Origin: Pirellulales bacterium
Lineage (GTDB): Bacteria > Planctomycetota > Planctomycetia > Pirellulales > Lacipirellulaceae
DNA length: 53,690 nucleotides
Direction: 5' to 3'
NCBI GenBank assembly: GCA_022448345.1
Contig: JAKVCB010000010.1
Location: 1-53,690 of the forward strand
Positions 1 through 8,585 of this stretch are shown here, piece after piece. The position numbers were made by a program, and so were the translations under genes. A model generated the notes under the pieces. It did not search any database, was not told the DNA's origin, and saw only the letters and a program-made list of their open reading frames with translations. Numbering within the stretch: position 1 is the stretch's first letter; each line of letters opens with the position of its first letter.

Positions 1-300
1 GACGATACCGCATTCGCCCAATGCGACTTGCCTGGAAACGAAAAAGCAAATTTTTCCAGGGGGGAGATGGCGCATACACAAGGTCTGCAGGTAAAGCCAA
101 CGGTCAAACCATGTCCGTGAATGGTTCGTCTCATGCTATCCGTAAAGAAAAAAAGTTTCTTGATTTCGGTTTGCGCGCGGTAGTCTCCGGCTGAAAAACA
201 TCAAGAATCCGTGTTGATTTGCAATGCAAAACGGTTTATGACAGCCGGCTTGGGAATCAAGATTTTCCGGTATCCACATGGATTCGTGGAGGTTTTACGG

Positions 301-492
301 ATGATTCGATCAGAAGGACCAGACCCCGATTCGCCCGAAGAAGAGGATTCGTTTGAACGGATAAACCGGTCCGAACGAACGGTCTACCCTTGTCGGAACG
401 GTACGCCAAAGCGAACCCGTTTCAAAAAGGGAGCGAAGCGCATACGTATGAACGGTAAACATCGTCGTCGAGTGCGCAAGGTTGATTGGTAG
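301..492 (+). CDS. possible small acidic/basic protein, unknown function
   Basis: A 63-residue reading from ATG 301, preceded by GGAGG at 288-292 with a spacing of 8 bases, which is why I prefer this start over the in-frame start at 211. The N-terminal half is acidic (a PDPDSPEEEDSFE stretch) and the C-terminal third is strongly basic (KRTRFKKGAKRIRMNGKHRR). Such a tail could bind nucleic acid, but I do not recognise a family. It may be only a chance ORF in a gene-poor stretch. Confidence 0.3.
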   Translation: MIRSEGPDPDSPEEEDSFERINRSERTVYPCRNGTPKRTRFKKGAKRIRMNGKHRRRVRKVDW

Positions 493-740
493 CAGGAACA
501 GTTTGCCATGGCGGGCCCTCATGCTGTCACTGATAGCATTGATAGGTGTTTCTTTGCGCCGCTACTCTTTTTCCCACGGATCTGTCGCGCTTTTCTTGCC
601 GACATTGGTCGATAAGAGTGCTAGTGACAATGCCAGTTGGCTTGGCATGTCTGGGCTGAATTCTTACAGGCGCTTGTTGGAGTCATTAGGGCGTCGACCG
701 AATTACGCTCTTTTACGACGCTACACACAGGGAGGTTACC

Positions 741-1751
741 GTGCAGCGGCTGGTCTCAATTGTGGTGCTGGTTCTGGTTGTCGGTGCCGGCTGGAAATTT
801 TTACAGGATGGGTCTCCTGGAATCTCGGAGTCCGATCACCGGTCATCGTTGGCTGCAACTGCGCAGGGTTCGAAGAGGACCACTCGTCGTGATTCAGCGC
901 CAATAGTCCGGACCGGTGGTTCGACCGTTCGAATTGCATCGTTCAATATTCAGATTTTTGGTCGTGCGAAAGAGCAGAATGTGGCTGCCATGCAAACCTT
1001 GGCATCGATCATTCAAAATTTCGATGTGGTGGCCATTCAGGAAATCAGAATCAAGGACGACTTTCTACTGCAGCGATTTTTGAGTACCTACCTCAATCCT
1101 GCCAGTGGGAAGTCGTACGACTATGTCTTGGGTCCAAGGCTGGGGCGGTCCAGTAGCAAAGAACAGTATGCATTTATCTACGACACGAATAGCGTCGAAG
1201 TCGATCGAAATCATACCTACACCGTTCGGGATCCTGATGACCTGTTGCATCGCGAGCCATTTGTAGCCATGTTTCGTGTACGAGGCCCTCCACCAGATGA
1301 GGCTTTCACCTTTGTGCTGGTCAACGTACATACCGATCCCGATGAGGTTAAAACGGAACTCGATGATTTAGCCAAAGTTTGTCATGCCGTGCGCGTGACC
1401 GCCCTCGGTGAAGATGATGTCATCTTGCTTGGTGACTTTAATGTTGACGGTCAACACATGGGCGAACTGGGGAAAATTCCTGGTTTACACCCCCTGATCA
1501 AGGAAGTCTTCACGAACACCCGTCAAACGGCTCTCTATGACAACGTATTGATTCACCGTCCGTCAACATCCGAGTTCGTTGGTCGGGCGGGAGTCTACGA
1601 CTTTTTGCGTTTGCACAATCTCACGTTGAGTGAGGCATTACAGGTTTCTGACCACATGCCGGTCTGGGCCGAGTTCAGTATTTACGAGAGTGCACAACCC
1701 GGTCGTGTCGCGTCGAGTCCAGTAGGGGCAACGAGCCAAGAAAATCGGTGA
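741..1751 (+). CDS. endonuclease/exonuclease/phosphatase-fold protein, membrane-anchored or secreted
   Basis: 336 residues from a GTG start with GGAGG at 731-735, a good ribosome-binding site. An N-terminal hydrophobic segment (residues 3-17, LVSIVVLVLVVGAGW) looks like a signal peptide or membrane anchor. The rest matches the DNase I-like EEP fold: the opening strand IRIASFNIQIFG-type motif (RIASFNIQIFG), the metal-binding Glu in VVAIQEIR, a Tyr-rich middle, LLGDFNVD (catalytic Asp/Asn pair) and the closing SDHMPVWAEF motif with its His. This fold includes DNases, lipid phosphatases and sphingomyelinases; the substrate cannot be told from sequence alone. Location is probably periplasmic or outer-surface. 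It stands alone, with a long non-coding gap after it. Confidence 0.85.
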   Translation: MQRLVSIVVLVLVVGAGWKFLQDGSPGISESDHRSSLAATAQGSKRTTRRDSAPIVRTGGSTVRIASFNIQIFGRAKEQNVAAMQTLASIIQNFDVVAIQEIRIKDDFLLQRFLSTYLNPASGKSYDYVLGPRLGRSSSKEQYAFIYDTNSVEVDRNHTYTVRDPDDLLHREPFVAMFRVRGPPPDEAFTFVLVNVHTDPDEVKTELDDLAKVCHAVRVTALGEDDVILLGDFNVDGQHMGELGKIPGLHPLIKEVFTNTRQTALYDNVLIHRPSTSEFVGRAGVYDFLRLHNLTLSEALQVSDHMPVWAEFSIYESAQPGRVASSPVGATSQENR

Positions 1752-2400
1752 TTTTCTGGCCGTTACGTCAATTTCTTTGGCATCACAAATGGTGCTGGCA
1801 TTGAGCGGAGTTTGTCCCTGCAACAAGCCGTTACTATTCACACTGTCGCCACAAGCACGGGGAGAGAGCCCGGAATTGCTCCAGACAGTTCGCCCTGCCG
1901 AATCCACCGCGGAACGGGCCTATATGTAGAATGTCTACCATGCGGCTCTGCAAAATTCTGCGTGGCGGCCATCCCGAGGGGGCTGCAAAGGCGCGATTCT
2001 GACCAGTTTTCTGCCGTAATCGGTGCCAGGCACCCCGCAAGCGGTTGGAACGCCTGTCGGCCTGGCCCACCAAACCGGTGGCTGAGCGAATCACCGACCC
2101 GTCCGCACAAGAACGCATCCAGCCGGAAATGTCGCTACAAGCCGAAGTGACCAGCATCGATTAAACGAACCGCTTGAAACCGAACAGTCTTCTGAGGATG
2201 TTTGCCGGGAGGGTTGGATTCAGCCATGGTGGACTCGATTTCTTGCTTTGTCCCACTTAGGCCACCCGGAGTGCGTCTCAGACCTCCAAATTTGCCCGCC
2301 CATACTTTTTTGTTGCCTCCTGCAATCAGACGGTCTAGTATGAGACTATCGAAGTAAAAGGTCGGCAAGGGCCTTTGGCGGGTCTTATAGGAGATGAGCG
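1752..2400. other. gene-poor stretch with a short palindrome
   Basis: I see no convincing gene here; ORFs on both strands lack domain-like sequence. A perfect palindrome GGTGCCAGGCACC lies at 2022-2034 and could be a repeat or mobile-element remnant, but only one copy was noticed. GGAGAT at 2391-2396 is a plausible ribosome-binding site for the gene starting at 2401. Confidence 0.4.
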
Positions 2401-3441
2401 ATGGTGATCCCACCCTGTAAGAACGGTCCTGCTGGGTCCAGATCGTCCTCTGGCGATGAATTCGAAGCTCTGCTTGGCGACCAACTCGCTCGTTATGACA
2501 CGCGGCAGCAAGTCGGATCCCACCTTTTGGATCCTGCTGGCGGTGATGGCACAACTTGGAAGCGGTTTGCTGCTGCGGCCGGTGTGTCTCTCGCCGCGGT
2601 TCACTCTGTCGAGGCTGGAGTCCAACACTTGCACCCGTCGGACCCACTGGAGGTGTCGCTCCCCGCACAAACCGGTTTGACCAACACATTGAACTTTGAT
2701 TTAAACGATGACAACCAGGCCGATTTCCACTTCCGCATGAAGTTAAGTGCGTATGCGACCTACTCAACCGCGTCTGCACTCCAACTGGTGGGTCGAGAGG
2801 GAGTTGCGGTTGGTATGTCCAACAACGGTGTGATCGGCACCAATGAAGTCGCCGTGAAACTTGCGCCCGAATTGAGGATTTCGGAGGACAGTCCCCAAAC
2901 CAATCGAGGCATTATCCGCTTATCGGCATTTTCGAGTAGTAATGGTACCACCTACCTCTACGGTGAGCAGGGATCCTGGTTGGCCGCCGATACTGGTTAC
3001 TTGGGTGTGAAGTTCAATATTCCAGGTTCGGGAGACCATTTTGGTTGGGTTCTCGTAGCGACTGAGGCAAATGACGGTGTTGGCCTGACGGGGTTGAAGA
3101 TATCCGAGTGGGCCTATCAGGATGTTCCCGGTGTTGTCATTGACGCTGGTGACCGCGGTAACATAGATATGCCAGGTGACTACGATGGGAACGGCAAAGT
3201 GGAACTAGAAGATTATCTCGTTTGGAAAACGAGCTTTGGTACCGAAGTTTATCCGGGCGAGGGTGCCGATGGTAACGCTGATGGTACCGTAAATGCGGCC
3301 GATTACACGCGTTGGAAAGATAGCATGGGAGTAACTCCCGCAATGAGTCGCGCAATTCCCGAACCAGCAACTGCAACACTCGGCGGATTAGCTCTAGGTG
3401 CGGCGGGTGTCATGGCCTTGCGTCGTCGAAGGACTTCCTAG
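2401..3441 (+). CDS. dockerin-type / PEP-CTERM sorting domain protein
   Basis: 346 residues. The mature part begins after a signal-like stretch (about residues 56-76, WKRFAAAAGVSLAAVHSVEA), preceded by about 55 polar residues. A beta-rich region follows (NFDLNDDNQADFHFRMK). Next are two Ca-binding dockerin-like repeats (GDYDGNGKVELEDYLVWK and NADGTVNAADYTRWKD, about 259-309), then a PEP-CTERM tail: IPEPATATLGGLALGAAGV plus a basic RRRR end. PEP-CTERM proteins are exported and processed by exosortase, so this is probably a surface or matrix protein. The start at 2401 has GGAG 6 bases upstream. Another reading frame with GTGATG near 2543 also runs into the signal region, so an N-terminal frameshift cannot be excluded. 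Confidence 0.8.
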   Translation: MVIPPCKNGPAGSRSSSGDEFEALLGDQLARYDTRQQVGSHLLDPAGGDGTTWKRFAAAAGVSLAAVHSVEAGVQHLHPSDPLEVSLPAQTGLTNTLNFDLNDDNQADFHFRMKLSAYATYSTASALQLVGREGVAVGMSNNGVIGTNEVAVKLAPELRISEDSPQTNRGIIRLSAFSSSNGTTYLYGEQGSWLAADTGYLGVKFNIPGSGDHFGWVLVATEANDGVGLTGLKISEWAYQDVPGVVIDAGDRGNIDMPGDYDGNGKVELEDYLVWKTSFGTEVYPGEGADGNADGTVNAADYTRWKDSMGVTPAMSRAIPEPATATLGGLALGAAGVMALRRRRTS

Positions 3442-3487
3442 CCCATACGTTCGGGTTTGCGACACGCTTACCCCTGGTTGATTTCGG

Positions 3488-3872
3488 GTGAGAAGTTTAC
3501 CCCATCCCGTTGAGCTTGAGTCGCTGGCGGAGTCAGGCAGCCGTCAACTGGCTGCAGACCAACCAGGCACACAGGCTTTCTTGCCGGGATTTGCGGGGCT
3601 GCACCGGATCATCGCCCCGCTTCAACATCCCAACGCCGTCTCTGTATACGAAATCGGACGTGACAACAGGGACTACCTGCACTTCACGATGAAGTGCACC
3701 GCGGACGAAGCTCTGTTCAAGGTGCTGCAGGGAACCAACTGGAAGGATCGCGTCACCGACGAGTCCTTTCCGCCAGAAAGCATGGTCGAGGTAGTGATCC
3801 AGGCACGCGCGTACGCCCACGGGGTAGTGTACCGGGGCCTGAAGCCCGAAAACATCTGGGTTACTCGTCCGT
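3488..3872 (+). pseudogene. decayed Ser/Thr protein kinase fragment
   Basis: The reading contains a recognisable slice of a planctomycete-type Ser/Thr kinase: IIAPLQHPNAVSVYEIGRD (from the helix C/beta-4 region) and FTMKC (beta-5/hinge), then YAHGVVYRGLKPENIWV where the catalytic loop HRDLKPEN belongs. The catalytic HRD has become YRG, so the proton-acceptor Asp is missing. The glycine loop and beta-3 Lys before it, and DFG and everything after it, are absent. The helix before the loop also looks shortened. Homology stops at about 3871, exactly where the convergent minus-strand gene ends. This is a truncated, inactive remnant. Confidence 0.7.
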
Positions 3873-4970
3873 TAATCCGTTGGTGGTTCCAATTTCGATC
3901 CCGTCGGCCTGGTCGAAGTCAGTTTTATCCATCTTGGGACGCTCGGCTGGAAAAAAGAGGTCAACCATACCGTGCAGCAGTCCGATGGTATCAGGCGGCG
4001 AAGATCCAAATTTGGTAGCCAGTGGTGTGAGTAACCAGCGACCTTCAGGCCAACGCACTTCCATCACCCTGCCGCAATCTTCCAAAAGCTGGTAAACACG
4101 GGCCCGTGTTACGTTCATTTTGTCGGCATATTGTTTGACGGAAGATGCATTGGGGTCGAGTGAGAGGCGAGATGCCACCAAATCGCCGATTTGTTTTCCA
4201 AGGTCAATATGAATTTGAGCGATCAATGGCTCAATAATTTTCTGGTGTAACACTTCGGCAGCAGGCAGTTCGGGTTGGTCAATGGTTTGCAGAATCCACC
4301 GCGATAGCGGAGGGATGAAGCGAGGCTGAATCACAATATCGACGTTTTCATTCAACGTCACAGTCGAAATTGCTTCGTGTACAGTGCAAAACACTTCCAG
4401 GATTGCGTGGACGCGTTTTTCGCCATGGGTTTTCAGGCTGCGTATGTCAGCCAGCGACAGATCAACGTACTCGTCCAACTGTGTTTGCCAGATCACGGTC
4501 GGCAACGCTTGTAAAGTGGGTGCCAGGCGACCGAGTTTTTCAGAGCCTACGTCAAATCGGCGAACCGTTTCGCACCAAGTTGCCCACAGGGCCTCAGAGA
4601 CGATCGTTGGATCGAAGCCGCCCTCAGTCTTTGATTTGGGTGTGCGTTTCTTGGGTTCTTGGCTGCTAAGACCAAACGGAATATCCGTGGAGGATGCCTT
4701 GACCGCCCGTTTTAGAAGATCATAGAACCCCAAAATCTTTTTTTGGCCAACGCCCGAGGTCCCCATCAAGTCTTCCAACGGCTGGTTCAACAAGTGCCGA
4801 AGTTGCTGATCCAGGAACGCAATAGGTAGTCGGCGATCCGTTGGAAGAACCCAGTAAGAGAGGGCTTTGTCCAGTTTCGAGCTATCGTTTTCATCCAACA
4901 GCGCCTTACGAAGTCGTTCGTAAGTTCCGACTAGGCGGTAGCGCTCGTTGGAGATGGCTTTCCTGGCCAT
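3861..4970 (-). CDS. unknown protein with HhH/alpha-CTD-like and HTH segments
   Basis: 369 residues from ATG. I do not recognise a named family. Residues 66-89 (LEDLMGTSGVGQKKILGFYD) resemble a helix-hairpin-helix. Residues 170-194 (DLSLADIRSLKTHGEKRVHA) resemble the C-terminal domain of RNA polymerase alpha, another HhH-like fold. Residues 277-300 (VKQYADKMNVTRARVYQLL) look like a sigma-region-4-type helix-turn-helix. A charged linker (about 104-116) separates the parts. The architecture suggests a DNA-binding protein that may touch transcription, but this is inference. It is soluble, has no signal peptide, and its 3' end abuts the kinase remnant. Confidence 0.65.
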   Translation of the reverse strand: MARKAISNERYRLVGTYERLRKALLDENDSSKLDKALSYWVLPTDRRLPIAFLDQQLRHLLNQPLEDLMGTSGVGQKKILGFYDLLKRAVKASSTDIPFGLSSQEPKKRTPKSKTEGGFDPTIVSEALWATWCETVRRFDVGSEKLGRLAPTLQALPTVIWQTQLDEYVDLSLADIRSLKTHGEKRVHAILEVFCTVHEAISTVTLNENVDIVIQPRFIPPLSRWILQTIDQPELPAAEVLHQKIIEPLIAQIHIDLGKQIGDLVASRLSLDPNASSVKQYADKMNVTRARVYQLLEDCGRVMEVRWPEGRWLLTPLATKFGSSPPDTIGLLHGMVDLFFPAERPKMDKTDFDQADGIEIGTTNGLTDE

Positions 4971-5768
4971 GGTGGTGTACTCCAGAGTTATTGAGTGTAG
5001 GTTCGGAAAAAAGGTCGAACAACATTGAACTTGCGTTTAAGTGGGGGCCCCTACGACCAGCCAATTATCCCGGTTTGGATCTCACCAACCCGAGTTGTTG
5101 GTACAATCAAACCGAGCCACCAGGATCAGGGACCAACTTTTGAACCCCGAACTCCGATCAGCAAGGCCGAATCTTACGGAGCCGACTTCCAGCCGGGACC
5201 CGTCATTCAAGAATGGCCCGTCGTTTAGGAACGGCGTTCAGGAAACGGATTGGCGAAAGGGACACCCCGGACATTGTCAATATCACTTGGTGGAAAGTCA
5301 ATAATGTACCCAGGCCCGGAAGTCCAAATCGACAGCAGGCGTACCGTTTATCAGTACAATGTGAATAGTCGGAGGATCAACCTGTCAAAGAACTTACGAC
5401 CGATGGTGCGTTGAAGATCAGGCCATTCAGCGAGCCGCAATTATCCAGAGAAAAAATAGAGAATATTTAAATATGTGTGCAAAATGCGGTAATTGTTAGA
5501 CATCGCAGGGGCCGTGCGGAGCGGCTTTGCCGGGAGTAGAGCCATAGCACCGCAATCTGGGGAATGCCCGTTTTAGGAAAAAATTTAAACGACCTGGTTG
5601 TGGAAAACCTGGTGATTCTTGGAGCGGTGGTTTACCAGTAGTTCCCCAAACGTTTTTTTGGATTGGGCCAGGTTTGCTTATCCGAGACCTGTTTCCTGGT
5701 GGTGTTTCGGTAATGGCATGTGTGACAATTCTCCAAATAGTGTCGATTTGTTACCGAAAGAAGATTCC
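4971..5768. other. gene-poor stretch
   Basis: Nearly 800 bases without a supported gene. Short ORFs on the plus strand (5025-5304) are low-complexity chance readings. An A/T-rich segment near 5448-5490 could hold a promoter for the solute-binding protein downstream, but no clear -35/-10 pair was found. Confidence 0.4.
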
Positions 5769-6839
5769 ATGAAAACACGCTTCCAGAGGGTGGAGTCCCT
5801 GAAAGGCACGGAACAACGTGTTGTATTCTTGGTTAGGTTTGCCTTTGTTGGATTGGCAAGCGTAATCGCCGGTTGTGGTTCGCCAGACCGACCGGAGGTG
5901 ATTGTCTACACGGCGCTGGACGAACCTTTTTCGCAACCGGTCTTTGACCGATTTCGCGAGCGTACCGGTATTGAGGTCCGTGCCAAATTTGATACCGAGT
6001 CGACCAAGACAGTGGGTTTAACTTCAGCGATTATTGCCGAGCGGTTACGTCCTCGATGCGACTTGTTTTGGAACAACGAGATTCTCAACACGCTTCGTTT
6101 GCAGCAAAAGGGGATACTGCGGTCCTACCAATCCCCTGCGGCGGTGGCTTATCCTGACTCGGCAAAGTCACCGAGCGGCGCATGGTATGGATTTGCAGCT
6201 CGCGCTCGCGTACTGATTGTGAACACGAACCTAGTTCCGGATGGGAGCCGTCCTCAATCGATTATTGATTTAACCGATCCGCAGTGGCGGGGTCAGGTCG
6301 GAATTGCCAAGCCGCTATTTGGCACAACTGCGTCACACGCAGCTTGTTTGTTTACCGCCTGGAGGGATGGAGAAGCAAAACAGTTCTTTCGTAACGTGAG
6401 GGAAAACGCAAAGATCCTGTCGGGCAATCGTCAGGTAGCGCGGGCCGTTGCATCGGGAGCAATCGCATTTGGGCTCACCGATACCGACGATGCGATTGTA
6501 GAGTTAGAAAAGGGCTTTCCTGTGGCGATTATCTATCCAGACCAGCGAGAAGGAGAGCTGGGAACTTTGTTCATTCCAAACACGTTGGCACTCGTGAAAG
6601 ATTCCCCGAACCAGGACGCGGCAGAGAGTTTGGTGGATTATTTGCTCTCCGAAGAAGTTGAGCAAAGTTTGGCGGAAGGTGCGAGTGCTCAGGTCCCGCT
6701 TAATCCAAAGGTTGATCAGGCAGCCCGAATTGAAACACCACAAACGATCCGGGCCATGAACGTTGATTTCGAACAAGCGGCTGCCAATTGGGACAGGGCT
6801 CGAACGTTTCTGGTCGAACAATTTACGGCAACCGATTAA
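5769..6839 (+). CDS. extracellular solute-binding lipoprotein (iron-type ABC transporter family)
   Basis: 356 residues from ATG 5769; the open frame extends upstream to 5619, but the lipoprotein signal places the start here. The signal ends in a lipobox (VIAGC, Cys36), so the mature protein should be lipid-anchored. The body matches the Fe(III)/spermidine-type periplasmic binding fold: EVIVYTALDEPFSQPVFDRF, RCDLFWNNEILNTLRLQQKG, WYGFAARARVLIVNTN, WRGQVGIAKPLFGTTASHAA, and SGAIAFGLTDTDDAIVELEKG. Normally it would deliver iron or another small solute to an inner-membrane permease. No permease or ATPase gene lies beside it: the next gene is a helicase on the other strand. The ligand is not certain. 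Confidence 0.85.
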   Translation: MKTRFQRVESLKGTEQRVVFLVRFAFVGLASVIAGCGSPDRPEVIVYTALDEPFSQPVFDRFRERTGIEVRAKFDTESTKTVGLTSAIIAERLRPRCDLFWNNEILNTLRLQQKGILRSYQSPAAVAYPDSAKSPSGAWYGFAARARVLIVNTNLVPDGSRPQSIIDLTDPQWRGQVGIAKPLFGTTASHAACLFTAWRDGEAKQFFRNVRENAKILSGNRQVARAVASGAIAFGLTDTDDAIVELEKGFPVAIIYPDQREGELGTLFIPNTLALVKDSPNQDAAESLVDYLLSEEVEQSLAEGASAQVPLNPKVDQAARIETPQTIRAMNVDFEQAAANWDRARTFLVEQFTATD

Positions 6840-6901
6840 GGGCGGATCACCATTGCCTGTTTACAGGTTTGGGTGAGAATCGCACTGGCAGGCGGGTCAG
6901 A

Positions 6902-8227
6902 TTAAAGACCCCGTCGGTGACGCCGGCGGGGGCGTTGTCCCGGCGGGGCAGGCTTGGGAGGTTCGGAGTCCGATTGTGAACGGTCGCCGGAATCCGTGGT
7001 GGGTGCGACGACCGGGGCAACTGTCTGAAAGCCTTCAATTTCACCACGTTTGAGAAGTTTGTTAATGAGCATTTCAATTCGGGTCAGTTCTTCGCCTTCT
7101 TCCGGTGTGACAAAGCTGTAGGCAACACCTTGCCGTCCCATCCTCCCGGCTCGCCCTACCCGGTGGACGTAGTCGTCGGAGCTTTGGGGAATGTCAAAAT
7201 TAATGATGTGCGAGATCCCACTGACATCGATGCCGCGGCCCACGACGTCGGTAGCAATCAAGATGCGAACCTGCTTGGTGCGGAACTGCTTCATGACGCG
7301 GTCCCGGACCCGCTGTTGCATATCGCCATGGATGCAATCCATAGCAGGGAACTTTTTACTTAATTTTCGACACAGGCGATCGGTACCTCGTCTCGTACGG
7401 CAGAAGACGATGGCTTGTTCGGGCTGCTCGCGTTCCAATAACCGGACTAACAAGTCGAATTTTCGCTCTACGTCGACCGTGAAATAATATTGGTCAATCG
7501 TATCGGATGCTTTTGACTCGCTTGAAAAATCGAGCATGACGGGTTCACGCATGTAACGATAAGCCAGACGTTGCACGGGTGGAGGAACGGTTGCACTGAG
7601 CAACATTGTTTGACGGGGCTGTGGGCAGCGGCGAAGAATCTTTTCGATATCGGGCCGAAAACCAATGTCGAGCATTCGGTCGGCTTCATCGAGAACGACG
7701 GTCTGCAGATTTCGCGTGTCCAGTGAACCGCGACCAAGGTGATCTAGCAAGCGGCCTGGCGTGCCAACGGCGATGTCTATGCCACGGTTAAGTTTATCAA
7801 TCTGGCCACGTATCGGCTTGCCTCCGTGGAGGGTGACGCTGGCTATGCGACGGCCATAGGCTAACTTGTCAATTTCGTCTCGAACTTGTACCGCAAGTTC
7901 CCGGGTAGGTGTGAGGATCAATGCCCGGGGGGTGCCGCCTCGTTTGTGTGATTTTAGCAACTCCAGAATAGGGATGGCAAACGCAGCCGTTTTTCCCGTT
8001 CCCGTTCGTGCCTGTCCAAGGATGTCCGCACCAGCCAAAGCGCGAGGGATAAGACCTGCTTGAACTGGGGTGGGATTTTCGTATTCGGCATGGGCCAAAG
8101 AGGCGAGCATCTCTGGCGACAGCCCGAGCGCGTCGAATTTTTTTGTTTCTGTACTTCCAATTGATGATTCCGGCAAGACAAGCCAACTCTCGAAGTATGA
8201 TGGAGAAAGCCGGAAGGACGTTTCCAC
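6902..8227 (-). CDS. DEAD-box ATP-dependent RNA helicase
   Basis: 441 residues. All core motifs are present in order: Q motif (FDALGLSPEMLASL...NPTPVQ), motif I ARTGTGKT, Ia PTRELAVQ, GG, Ib TPGRL, motif II DEAD (VVLDEADRMLDIGF), motif III SAT, then in the second RecA domain IVFCRTRRGTDRL, TDVVGRGIDV (motif V) and HRVGRAGRMGR (motif VI). The C-terminal 50 residues are proline-rich and end in a basic RRRHRRGL tail, as in RhlE-like helicases that remodel RNA in ribosome assembly or degradation. About 30 extra residues before the Q motif leave the exact start uncertain. It converges with the solute-binding gene 62 bases away. Confidence 0.93.
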   Translation of the reverse strand: METSFRLSPSYFESWLVLPESSIGSTETKKFDALGLSPEMLASLAHAEYENPTPVQAGLIPRALAGADILGQARTGTGKTAAFAIPILELLKSHKRGGTPRALILTPTRELAVQVRDEIDKLAYGRRIASVTLHGGKPIRGQIDKLNRGIDIAVGTPGRLLDHLGRGSLDTRNLQTVVLDEADRMLDIGFRPDIEKILRRCPQPRQTMLLSATVPPPVQRLAYRYMREPVMLDFSSESKASDTIDQYYFTVDVERKFDLLVRLLEREQPEQAIVFCRTRRGTDRLCRKLSKKFPAMDCIHGDMQQRVRDRVMKQFRTKQVRILIATDVVGRGIDVSGISHIINFDIPQSSDDYVHRVGRAGRMGRQGVAYSFVTPEEGEELTRIEMLINKLLKRGEIEGFQTVAPVVAPTTDSGDRSQSDSEPPKPAPPGQRPRRRHRRGL

Positions 8228-8336
8228 CAGAGGAAACAGAACCGGCTGGCCACACTCTTAAAGAGCGACCAGCCGGTGTTACCATAATTACACTTGGCAC
8301 TCACGAATTCATAATTCGCAGGCCGTTCAGCAAGGG

Positions 8337-8585
8337 CTACCTCTTCGTCTTCTTCTTTTTGGTGGACCGTTTGGCCTTCTTCTTGGTGGCCTTTTTCTTG
8401 GTCACTTTCTTTTTGGTGGACCGTTTGGCCTTCTTCTTCTTGGTAGCCTTTTTCTTGGTCGCTTTCTTTTTGGTGGACCGTTTGGCCTTCTTCTTGGTGG
8501 CCTTTTTCTTGGTCGCTTTCTTTTTAGTGGACCGCTTGGTTTTCTTCTTGGCGGCCTTCTTCTTCGTTGCTTTCTTCTTCGCCAT
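8337..8585 (-). CDS. lysine-rich histone H1-like repeat protein
   Basis: 82 residues made almost only of Lys, Ala, Thr, Arg and Ser: MAKKKATKKKAAKKKTK then repeats of about 18 residues built on KRSTKKKATKKKATKKKA. This resembles bacterial histone H1-like (Hc1/H1) C-terminal tails that condense DNA. It has no globular domain. The start codon (CAT complement at 8583-8585) opens with MAKKK, typical of such genes. The repeats make length variation by slippage likely. It lies 109 bases from the helicase start, in the same direction. Confidence 0.75.
   Translation of the reverse strand: MAKKKATKKKAAKKKTKRSTKKKATKKKATKKKAKRSTKKKATKKKATKKKKAKRSTKKKVTKKKATKKKAKRSTKKKKTKR
8355..8540. repeat. tandem repeat of about 54-57 bp inside the histone-like gene
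   Basis: The plus-strand text repeats tttttggtggaccgtttgg followed by a cttcttcttggtggc-type segment at a period of about 54 to 57 bases, about three and a half times. The unit encodes KRSTKKKATKKKATKKKA on the minus strand. Copies are nearly identical, including one three-base (one Lys) insertion, which indicates recent expansion or homogenisation. Confidence 0.75.

Noticed and set aside
2135-2779. 214-codon minus-strand ORF overlapping the first PEP-CTERM gene
   Set aside because: Low-complexity composition and no motif. The plus strand has signal, dockerin and PEP-CTERM features.
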